Assembly: GCA_030593665.1 (NCBI GenBank)
Contig: JAUVGS010000147.1
Coordinates: 1-5,922, forward strand
Reading direction: 5' to 3'
DNA: 5,922 nt
Source: Chitinivibrionales bacterium
GTDB taxonomy: Bacteria; Fibrobacterota; Chitinivibrionia; Chitinivibrionales; JANQEN01
Position 1 is the stretch's first letter. Each line of letters begins with the position of its first letter. Positions 1-5,922 of this stretch are shown piece after piece. A program made the position numbers and the translations under genes. The notes beneath the pieces are model-generated. The model ran no database searches. It saw only the letters and a list, made by a program, of their open reading frames with translations, and was not told the origin of the DNA.

Positions 1-1
1 A

Positions 2-1219
2 AACAATCAGATGGTAAATAACAATTACAAAACAGAAGTTGTCCTCTCTGACAGCAAGCAGACCAATAAATATCGGTGGGATTTTGCTGTCAAAGATTCA
101 TCGCAGGCGCAGTCTTATAATTTTGTGATGATTTTACCTCAGGATATTGATACTACCGAGGGAGGCGACCTTGATTTGAGTATGGTCAAGGAGCAGGTCA
201 GTATACATTGCCTGCTGATTGCGGATGCAAAACAGTTTGCGGAGAGTGATACGGTGGCGGTTAAACAGCTTGACCAGACAATAAAATTTGCTGCGGATGC
301 CGTTGATACTAATATGTTCAGTCTCATTTTTTATCCTCAGGAAAAAGAAGAAAATGAAGTTATGATTATTATGGTAATTGACAGTACGGGAGCGGCTACC
401 GCAGTTGATACGGTTGAGATAATTTATTTCCATGATTATCCTGATGATATCGACAGCCTTGGCTGGTTGATGCATACCGATACCGGCATTAAAGAAGAGG
501 ATGGAATGATTTATGAGTGGTGGGGTATTCCGGAAGTAGATACCCCGCTCATCTTCATAAGGTTTATGGCAAATGGGTATACCAATGATTTGTATGATAG
601 GGAAACAATGCCGCAATTATTTAATGGAACTATCCAGGGTCACCCAATTGTCCAATTTACTACAGAGAATCATTCGAATTTACTAAATCATGATAAATCC
701 TGGATAAAAGGGCCGTTTACCCTTATTTTCATTGCACGACTCGCACTTAATTCGATAACCATCGGTGATCATATATTGTTATCGACAGGGTCCACTTCTT
801 ACGTTGGTGTGGGTGTGTTTGACGGCAAAATGGGCATGACCGGCCGGTTGATAAGTATGACTCAGATTATTGATACAACGTTTACCTGTAATATGAAAGT
901 AACAAAAGGTGAATGGCATATTCTTTGTTTTGCGTCTGAGCATGGTATTAGTGACGGTATGCAGCCATTTACTCTTGATATGTGGGTAGATGGGTTTGCG
1001 TGTAATCAGAATTCGATTACCATTCCGAATACCAATTTTGTGAGTGATTTTAAAAATATGATTCTCGGTGGCGGTGGCAAACATACAGCGGCGAAAAACT
1101 GGAATGGTGATATGGTCGAGATAGTAGAGTATCCAAAATATCTTGAAGATGATGAACGTGGGGATGTGTTCAGATATCTCGGAAGTAAATATAAGATTGT
1201 CTTGCACAGCAGGAATTAG
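2..1219 (+). CDS. LamG/concanavalin A-like domain protein, 5' partial
   Basis: The frame is open from base 2. The first ATG (11) has no Shine-Dalgarno sequence in the ten bases before it and no signal peptide follows it, so the true start is probably left of the window. Numbering from that ATG gives 402 residues. Residues ~1-140 are strand-rich and end in DTVEIIYF, like the last strand of an Ig-like module; this is inference. From ~149 (LGWL, then DTGI, DGMIYEWW) the pattern matches the opening of LamG-like domains, LWLdadkGv..dg.v..W. It continues with GHPIVQF (210-216), GPFTLIFIAR (234-243), EWH (301-303), LGGGGK (352-357), NWNGDMVEIVEY (363-374) and DDERGDVFRYLGSKYKI (380-396). Such domains usually bind glycans or proteins on secreted or surface proteins. 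The substrate and any catalytic module are unknown. The gene ends convergently to the downstream minus-strand gene. Confidence 0.75.
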   Translation, partial: NNQMVNNNYKTEVVLSDSKQTNKYRWDFAVKDSSQAQSYNFVMILPQDIDTTEGGDLDLSMVKEQVSIHCLLIADAKQFAESDTVAVKQLDQTIKFAADAVDTNMFSLIFYPQEKEENEVMIIMVIDSTGAATAVDTVEIIYFHDYPDDIDSLGWLMHTDTGIKEEDGMIYEWWGIPEVDTPLIFIRFMANGYTNDLYDRETMPQLFNGTIQGHPIVQFTTENHSNLLNHDKSWIKGPFTLIFIARLALNSITIGDHILLSTGSTSYVGVGVFDGKMGMTGRLISMTQIIDTTFTCNMKVTKGEWHILCFASEHGISDGMQPFTLDMWVDGFACNQNSITIPNTNFVSDFKNMILGGGGKHTAAKNWNGDMVEIVEYPKYLEDDERGDVFRYLGSKYKIVLHSRN

Positions 1220-1239
1220 CTTAGCAGAGCTGGTTTTTT
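1218..1239 (+). terminator. Possible weak intrinsic terminator after the LamG-like gene
   Basis: AGCTT (1218-1222) can pair with GAGCT (1227-1231) around a four-base AGCA loop, using one G-T pair. GG and a run of six T (1234-1239) follow. The stem overlaps the TAG stop and has only five pairs, so it would be weak. The position at the 3' end of a convergent gene is what makes it worth listing. Confidence 0.3.
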
Positions 1240-1388
1240 ATCAGTTTCCCCGTTTCAATGGCTTTGGTAGTAATGGTCACTGTCGGATGAGTAGCAACAC
1301 TCTTTTTCCCGCTATTGACTATGCCCGGTATAGATGTTGCTGGCCTCCTGCCGGGGCAGGTGTCAAACAGGTACGTTCCATGTACTGT

Positions 1389-3221
1389 CTACATTTTTTT
1401 TATAAATTTAACAAGGTGTAAAGCGATTTCGTGTTTATTAAAGGGCGGCATAATGTAGATGCCTTTAAAATAGGGATAGGCATATGCAATTATTTCCTCA
1501 GCGATTGCAATACCTTCCTCGATACCATTATTGCCGGCCTCTTTCATGCGCCGGCGTGCCTCATCGGGAATGGTGATGCCGGGAAATTCGTTATGCAGGA
1601 ATTCTGCGTTGCGTGAGCTGACAAGCGGTAGGATGCCAAGTAAAATGGGAATTTTTATATCGCGGGTCAATTCCCGTATCCGATCAATCTTTGCAGTGTC
1701 AAAAACAGGCTGTGTCTGGAAAAAATCAACGCCAAGTTCGATCTTTTTCCTCATGCGTTTTACCTGTATTTCCATCTGCATGGTATTTGGATTAAATGCA
1801 GCGCCAATGGTAAAAGCACACCGCTTTTTTATATTTTCACCATGATAATTTTCACCGGCATTCAGTCGTTTTAACAGGGTAATCAACTCATAGGAACGGG
1901 CGTCAAAGACGCCTTTGATTTTATCGGCCTTACCGACAGAAGACGGATCGCCGGTTACCGCAAGAACGTTTTTAATACCTTCAACCGCCATGCCCATAAG
2001 AGTCGATTGTAAACCAATGAGATTTCTGTCCCTGCCGGTAATATGGACTATTGTTTCAATGCCGACTTCTTTCTGGATAAGATGGGCCAGAGAGATATTA
2101 CTCATACGGACGCCGGCAAGCGGGTTCTCGGCAATACTGATACTGTCGGCACCGGCATCTTTTAAAGCGCGGGCGCCCTCAAGCACCGTTTCATACAGCA
2201 GCCCTTTTGGCGGATCGAGTTCAACGCTAATCACTTTTTGTGTCCGTAACTTTTTCCGGAAAGTACCTTCTGAAATCTGATATGTCGCAAGGCGGCGTAA
2301 CGTCTCATCTCTCTGTGCCTGCTCAAGTGTCACCGGTTGCTTGACAACAGGAGTCAACTCATGAACAGCGTCTTTTATTGCGGCAATGTCATCAGGAGTG
2401 GTGCCGCAACAACCACCGATGATGTTTACGCCGGCATTGACCAGCTCCCGCGCTAATCCCGCAAGGTAATAGGATTTTGAAAGATAGATTAATCGGTCAT
2501 CGACTTTTTCAGGAAATCCCGCATTGGGGAAGGCTGAGACAAATCCGTCTATAAAAAGGGCATCATGCTCCATGGCGGTGAGGATACCCCGTGGGCCGAC
2601 ACCGCAGTTCGCACCGATGATATCCGCCCCGGTATCCTTTAATTTCAGGAATGAAATGAGCGCCGAATCACCTTCAATAGTTTTGCCGCTGTCGGATAAA
2701 AGAAACTGTGCAATGGTGGTGATATCAAAATGCCTTTTAACAGCCTTCACCGCGATAAGCAGATCGTGCAATGAATTAAATGTTTCAAGGATGAGCAGAT
2801 CAACGCCGCCTTCCATAAGACCTTCGGCCTGTTCTGTAAAGATGGCATCTTTTTCCCTGTCGGATATTTCAATATTTTCAAACCGACCCAGCGGGCCTAT
2901 GGCCCCCGCCACAAGAACTCCTTCCGGTGCATATTGTTTTGCAATTTCACTGCCGCGTCTGTTGATTTGCCTGACATTATGGTCTTGTTTGTATGCACTG
3001 AGCTTATTACGATTTGCGCCGAAAGTGTTTGTTTCTATGATTTCCGCACCGGCGTCTATATAGTCCTGATGTATCTGAGCAACAATCTCCGGGTTTTCGA
3101 TATTCAAACAGTCATAGCAGATATTCGGTGAAATTCCTTTAGCATACAGTTGTGTGCCGAATGCGCCGTCTGCAACAATAATCCTTGTTTTTAACGCTTC
3201 CAGCAATGCATCGCCTCGCAT
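1389..3221 (-). CDS. Bifunctional homocysteine S-methyltransferase / 5,10-methylenetetrahydrofolate reductase
   Basis: The protein has 610 residues, close to the ~610 of YitJ-type fused enzymes, so it looks complete. Residues ~1-290 are a homocysteine S-methyltransferase (Pfam S-methyl_trans) barrel. It has DGAFGTQL (18-25), ETNTFGANR (63-71), GPLG (109-112) and the three zinc ligands: Cys206 in GANCGVGP, and Cys271 and Cys272 in GGCCGTTPD. Residues ~315-610 are a MetF-like flavin barrel: SVELDPPKG (322-330, Glu324 at the catalytic acid position), AVTGDP (421-426), GAAFNPN (463-469) and FQTQPVFD (501-508). Known roles are methyl transfer to homocysteine giving methionine, and FAD-dependent reduction of methylene-THF to methyl-THF, both cytosolic. 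No cobalamin- or pterin-binding MetH module is present in the polypeptide. AGGGAG (3227-3232 on the minus strand) lies five bases before ATG, supporting the start. The stop is TAG. The gene is alone on its strand, divergent from the barrel-protein gene and convergent with the LamG-like gene. The methyl donor of the first domain cannot be read from the sequence. Confidence 0.95.
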   Translation of the reverse strand: MRGDALLEALKTRIIVADGAFGTQLYAKGISPNICYDCLNIENPEIVAQIHQDYIDAGAEIIETNTFGANRNKLSAYKQDHNVRQINRRGSEIAKQYAPEGVLVAGAIGPLGRFENIEISDREKDAIFTEQAEGLMEGGVDLLILETFNSLHDLLIAVKAVKRHFDITTIAQFLLSDSGKTIEGDSALISFLKLKDTGADIIGANCGVGPRGILTAMEHDALFIDGFVSAFPNAGFPEKVDDRLIYLSKSYYLAGLARELVNAGVNIIGGCCGTTPDDIAAIKDAVHELTPVVKQPVTLEQAQRDETLRRLATYQISEGTFRKKLRTQKVISVELDPPKGLLYETVLEGARALKDAGADSISIAENPLAGVRMSNISLAHLIQKEVGIETIVHITGRDRNLIGLQSTLMGMAVEGIKNVLAVTGDPSSVGKADKIKGVFDARSYELITLLKRLNAGENYHGENIKKRCAFTIGAAFNPNTMQMEIQVKRMRKKIELGVDFFQTQPVFDTAKIDRIRELTRDIKIPILLGILPLVSSRNAEFLHNEFPGITIPDEARRRMKEAGNNGIEEGIAIAEEIIAYAYPYFKGIYIMPPFNKHEIALHLVKFIKKM

Positions 3222-3247
3222 ATAAACTCCCTGTTTTTTCAGTGGTG

Positions 3248-3276
3248 ATTTTAATAGGTAAGAAGTGCGTAATAAA
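3248..3276 (-). promoter_or_regulatory. Candidate promoter for the methyltransferase/reductase gene
   Basis: Read on the minus strand, TAAAAT (3248-3253) resembles a -10 box and lies 17 bases after TTTATT (3271-3276). The latter matches the -35 consensus at only three of six positions. The predicted leader would be only about 20-25 bases, ending at the AGGGAG ribosome site, which leaves no room for a SAM or cobalamin riboswitch. AT-rich DNA gives such matches easily. Confidence 0.3.
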
Positions 3277-3304
3277 AGTATATTTTATTTTTAAAAAAAG
3301 CGAA

Positions 3305-3310
3305 TACAAT
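3305..3310 (+). promoter_or_regulatory. Candidate -10 element for the DUF3078-like gene
   Basis: TACAAT matches five of six bases of TATAAT and lies 23 bases before the GTG start at 3334. The sequence 17 bases upstream (around 3282-3287) is only T/A-rich and is not a good -35 box. The A/T tract at 3281-3299 could act as an UP-like or curved element. The leader would be very short. Confidence 0.3.
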
Positions 3311-3319
3311 AATCTTAAC

Positions 3320-3325
3320 AAAGGG
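3320..3325 (+). promoter_or_regulatory. Ribosome binding site that fixes the GTG start at 3334
   Basis: AAAGGG lies eight bases before GTG 3334, a normal spacing. The longer in-frame GTG at 3325 overlaps this motif and has no ribosome site of its own. Starting at 3334 also gives a cleaner signal peptide, so 3334 is preferred. Confidence 0.6.
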
Positions 3326-3333
3326 TGTATCAC

Positions 3334-4245
3334 GTGATTAAAAATATCGGTATCAGTCTTATTGCCGGCTCTCTTTTCCTGTATGCTCAGACCGATTCAT
3401 TGACGAACGATGAAAACAAATGGAAAGTCGATATCAATTCCAATGTTGCCCTTTCCTGGAACTATTATAGCGATAATTGGACCGGTGATGAGTTGTCTTC
3501 ATTTGCCTGGACGGCAAAATTCAATACGGTACTGGAAAAACAGCTTGCAAAAGTACTTAACAATAAAAACACCTTTAAATTAGCGTATGGTCAGAGCAAA
3601 CTGCAACAGAAGGACAGTACGGGAGAAAAGGAGTGGCTTGATTTTGAAAAGTCTACCGACCTGATCGATCTGGAATCAGTATTGCGGTTTACCTTGAAAG
3701 CACCGGTTGATCCCTACATCGGGTTCCGGCTCATTTCGCAGTTCTATGATGCACGGGATACCCTTCAGGCCCGAACCGTTAATCCTGTTGAATTGACTGA
3801 AAGTTTCGGTGCAGTCCGCTCTATAATAAAAAATGATAATGTCACCTGGGATGCTCGTGTTGCCGGCGCAGCCCGTCAAACAGTCGATCGCTTCAAAGAT
3901 CGGGAAGACTGGGCCACCCATGACGGCGGTCTTGAATTTGTCACCGGTTTCAAAGCGACCAATAAGGATAACTGGTGGACATTTACCAGTGACTTTAAAC
4001 TATATGAAGCATTATTCAGTTCGAAATCAGATACTGATACAACCGGTAACTGGCGCTATCCTGATATTAACTGGGAAAACTCGCTTACAATAAATCTGCA
4101 CAAGTATATTATGCTGAACTGGTATATGCAGTTGTTGTATGATAAAGAGGTCGATGTCAATCCGCAAACCGGTGAACTGGATTCAGGAGCACGGTTTAAG
4201 AATACCTTGTCATTGGGATTGACCTATAATTTCAAGAATTATTAA
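3334..4245 (+). CDS. DUF3078-like outer-membrane beta-barrel protein
   Basis: From GTG 3334 the product has 303 residues; a GTG at 3325 would add three. Residues 1-18 form a signal peptide: Lys3, then the hydrophobic stretch IGISLIAGSLFL, with likely signal peptidase I cleavage after LYA and before Gln19. The mature part is rich in alternating, aromatic beta strands and ends LGLTYNFKNY, as in barrel proteins recognised by the Bam machinery. The order of motifs resembles the DUF3078 family: NWTGDELSS (48-56), LAYGQSK (83-89), KSTDLIDLES (106-115), PYIGFRLISQFYDARD (127-142), then TESFG (155-159). That family is mostly described from Bacteroidota and has no assigned function. The gene is divergent from the methyltransferase/reductase gene and 51 bases before the PEP-binding gene on the same strand. 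No plug, TonB box or enzyme motif is visible. Outer-membrane location is a strong inference; the family name rests on remembered motif order. Confidence 0.65.
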   Translation: MIKNIGISLIAGSLFLYAQTDSLTNDENKWKVDINSNVALSWNYYSDNWTGDELSSFAWTAKFNTVLEKQLAKVLNNKNTFKLAYGQSKLQQKDSTGEKEWLDFEKSTDLIDLESVLRFTLKAPVDPYIGFRLISQFYDARDTLQARTVNPVELTESFGAVRSIIKNDNVTWDARVAGAARQTVDRFKDREDWATHDGGLEFVTGFKATNKDNWWTFTSDFKLYEALFSSKSDTDTTGNWRYPDINWENSLTINLHKYIMLNWYMQLLYDKEVDVNPQTGELDSGARFKNTLSLGLTYNFKNY

Positions 4246-4296
4246 AACAGATCCTGATATTGTATTGCCTTTTTTATTTTTGAGGATGGTGTATGC

Positions 4297-5826
4297 ATGA
4301 CCGATAGTAATGTATTCAGCACCGGCTTGCCTGGATTGGATTCTGTATTGCAAGAGTTGCTGCCCGGTGATAATGTAGTCTGGCAGATTGATTCAGTTGA
4401 AGATTATAAACCCTTTGTAGATCCATTTTGTTTGTATGCCAATGAAGCAAAAAAGAAACTGGTCTATTTTCGGTACGCAGAGCATCCTCAACTTATTCAT
4501 GATAATGGTAAATGTGAGATTATTCAGCTTAAACCGGAACTTGGGTTTGAAACGTTTATTAATGAAATATTTACAGTGATAGAACGTACCGGAAAGGGCG
4601 CGTGTTTTGTTTTTGATTGTCTGTCTGAACTTGTTGTTGACTGGTCAAGCGATCGGATGCTGGGTAATTTCTTTTTGTTAACCTGTCCCTACCTCTTTGA
4701 GCATGAAGATGTTGCCTACTTTGCATTAGTAAGAAATTATCATTCTTTTCATGCTACGGATGGTATTCATGAAAAGGCACAGGTTATTCTTGATGTTTAT
4801 CGTAACAAAGAAAAACTCTATTTGCATCCTCAGAAGGTTTTTAACCGTCATTCGCCGACCATGTATCAACTTCATATCTGGGAAGGTGACTCATTCCTGC
4901 CGGTGACCAGCAGTGCAACAGTATCTGATATTCTCGCCGGAGTGCCCCAGCCCTGGCTTGATTTTACCATTCATCGTCTTGGTGAATGGACCAGGACATT
5001 TGCGGGAGCGGCAGAAGTGCTGCAAGCATATCGGGAAGGTGGAGCCACGAAAGAGGAAGTTGATGAGTATTGCAAAAAGCTTATACGAATGGCGGTCTCA
5101 AGAGATACCCGTATTCTTGAGCTTGCCGATAGATATCTCGAACTCCATAATCTGCTTAATATTCGAAAAAGAATGATTGGCACAGGGCTTATCGGCGGTA
5201 AATCCGTTGGTATGCTGTTGGCACGTGCCATATTAAAAGAAAAAAAATCCCGATGGAAAGGGTTGCTGGAGGCACATGATTCTTTTTTTATCGGCTCCGA
5301 TGTTTTTTATACTTTCCTTGTGCAGAACGGCTGCTGGTGGATACTGCGTAAACAGAAGGACCTCGAAGCGATGCTTGAGAGTACGGAGGAGGCGCGGCGC
5401 CTTATACTCCAGGGTACGTTCCCCGAATATATTCAGGAGCAGTTTGAGGAGATGCTTAATTATTTCGGCCAGGTGCCTATTATTGTCAGGTCCAGTAGTC
5501 TTCTGGAAGATAATTACGGCAACAGCTTTTCCGGAAAATATGAGAGTGTGTTCTGTGCAAATCAGGGGACGCCGAAGGAACGGCTGGAAGCCTTCATTAA
5601 CGCGGTCCGTCAGATATACGCAAGTACGATGAATAAAGAGGCCCTCGTATACCGTAAACAGAGAGGGCTGCTCGACCATGACGAGCAGATGGCACTCCTG
5701 GTCCAGCGGGTTTCCGGAGACCGGTACGACAATTTCTTCTTTCCACAGGTAGCCGGTGTCGGGTACTCGTTTAATCCCTATCGTGAGTTTACGAATTACA
5801 AGCTCGTTGTATTGTTAACCATTTAA
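4297..5826 (+). CDS. KaiC/RecA-like (P-loop-less) plus PEP/pyruvate-binding domain protein, probably 3'-truncated
   Basis: GAGGA (4282-4286) precedes ATG 4297 by ten bases. The reading frame encodes 509 residues. Residues ~7-200 resemble a KaiC/RecA-like domain. They open STGLPGLDSVLQ (8-19) and keep a Walker B-like strand, CFVFDCLSEL (103-112, Asp107). The Walker A position reads PGDNVVWQIDSVEDYKPF, with no GxxxxGK[ST], so ATP binding there is unlikely. A helical linker (~225-292) leads to a PPDK N-terminal type domain: GLIGGKSVGM (297-306), VPIIVRSSSLLEDNYG (393-408, Arg398), FSGKYESVF (411-419), MALLVQRVSG (465-474), AGVGYSFNPYR (486-496). In PEP synthase and pyruvate phosphate dikinase this ATP-grasp fold binds the nucleotide that phosphorylates the central histidine. 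No such histidine domain or PEP barrel is present here. Similar full-length proteins, as I recall them, continue well past the NPYR motif. This one diverges and stops within about 14 residues, suggesting interruption. The protein is cytosolic by appearance and its function is unknown. Confidence 0.75.
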   Translation: MTDSNVFSTGLPGLDSVLQELLPGDNVVWQIDSVEDYKPFVDPFCLYANEAKKKLVYFRYAEHPQLIHDNGKCEIIQLKPELGFETFINEIFTVIERTGKGACFVFDCLSELVVDWSSDRMLGNFFLLTCPYLFEHEDVAYFALVRNYHSFHATDGIHEKAQVILDVYRNKEKLYLHPQKVFNRHSPTMYQLHIWEGDSFLPVTSSATVSDILAGVPQPWLDFTIHRLGEWTRTFAGAAEVLQAYREGGATKEEVDEYCKKLIRMAVSRDTRILELADRYLELHNLLNIRKRMIGTGLIGGKSVGMLLARAILKEKKSRWKGLLEAHDSFFIGSDVFYTFLVQNGCWWILRKQKDLEAMLESTEEARRLILQGTFPEYIQEQFEEMLNYFGQVPIIVRSSSLLEDNYGNSFSGKYESVFCANQGTPKERLEAFINAVRQIYASTMNKEALVYRKQRGLLDHDEQMALLVQRVSGDRYDNFFFPQVAGVGYSFNPYREFTNYKLVVLLTI

Positions 5827-5922
5827 AAATCAAAGACTTAGCCGCCCCAAAGTGTACCCCCTAATATAAATATCTACAAAACCCTATGCATATCAACACT
5901 TGCGCGATGAAATAATGTATAT
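5784..5922. mobile_element. Possible insertion-sequence end interrupting the PEP-binding gene
   Basis: Beyond about 5784 the protein loses family resemblance. None of the three forward frames restores it, so replacement of sequence fits better than a single frameshift. The DNA becomes AT-rich. Read on the minus strand, 5840-5862 contains GGGGGTACACTTTGGGGCGG, a style seen in the terminal repeats of some IS21-family elements; this is from memory and uncertain. The left boundary cannot be fixed. TG dinucleotides at 5784 and 5808 are both possible starts. No transposase reading frame is visible before the window ends, and the other end is not in view. Confidence 0.25.

Noticed and set aside
1347..1360. 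CCTGC/GCAGG inverted repeat, 29 bases past the stop of the minus-strand enzyme, as a terminator
   Set aside because: The stem has five pairs, but no T-run follows on the minus strand, so it does not meet the pattern of an intrinsic terminator.
3222..3333. SAM (S-box) or cobalamin riboswitch before the methionine/folate enzyme
   Set aside because: Related genes in Firmicutes have S-box leaders, but only about 110 AT-rich bases separate the divergent genes, and I see none of the conserved helices or an anti-terminator/terminator pair.
4246..4296. T-rich stretch (4269-4281) as a terminator between the barrel and PEP-binding genes
   Set aside because: No stable stem precedes the T-run, so termination there is not supported.
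4293..4307. Alternative ATG at 4293 with closer spacing to GAGGA
   Set aside because: It is in another frame and gives only a four-codon reading frame ending in TAG. It could reduce initiation at 4297 slightly, but there is no evidence for a regulatory role.
5233..5679. 148-codon open frame on the minus strand inside the PEP-binding gene
   Set aside because: It lies opposite a region with clear PPDK_N motifs, has no recognisable domain, and is best explained as a shadow of the real gene. The same applies to the other long frames opposite or inside the four annotated genes.

Overview
The window holds two complete genes, two partial genes, and a short non-coding tail. Several features suggest a Gram-negative, outer-membrane bacterium of moderate GC. 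One protein has a signal peptide, a beta-strand-rich body and an aromatic C-terminus typical of outer-membrane barrels (DUF3078-like). The window also carries a LamG-like surface-type protein and an uncharacterised PEP/pyruvate-binding protein. This mix would fit Bacteroidota/Fibrobacterota-type lineages or relatives, but that placement is a low-confidence inference. No rRNA or tRNA is present to fix taxonomy.

Layout. (1) Positions 2-1219, plus strand: the 3' part of a gene whose start lies left of the window. It encodes an Ig-like segment followed by a concanavalin A/LamG-like lectin fold. (2) Positions 1220-1388: a convergent intergenic gap with a weak terminator-like hairpin plus T-run just after gene 1. 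(3) Positions 1389-3221, minus strand: a full-length fused homocysteine S-methyltransferase / 5,10-methylenetetrahydrofolate reductase with intact zinc ligands and flavin/folate motifs. (4) Positions 3222-3333: an AT-rich divergent promoter region. (5) Positions 3334-4245, plus strand: a secreted DUF3078-like outer-membrane protein starting at GTG. (6) Positions 4297-5826, plus strand: a protein with a KaiC/RecA-like N-terminal domain that has lost its P-loop, joined to an N-terminal-type PEP/pyruvate (ATP-grasp) domain. Its reading frame loses family resemblance at about codon 494-500 and stops soon after. (7) About 5784-5922: AT-rich sequence with no supported gene, possibly the end of an insertion element.

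The genes do not form one pathway. The methionine/folate enzyme stands alone on the minus strand. The barrel protein and the PEP-binding protein run in the same direction 51 bases apart and may be cotranscribed. The most interesting points are the P-loop-less KaiC-like/PEP-binding fusion, its abrupt 3' end beside a possible insertion-sequence terminus, and a 55-codon open extension in frame beyond the TAG stop of the folate enzyme. I found no CRISPR array, riboswitch, RNA gene or clearly new multi-gene system.
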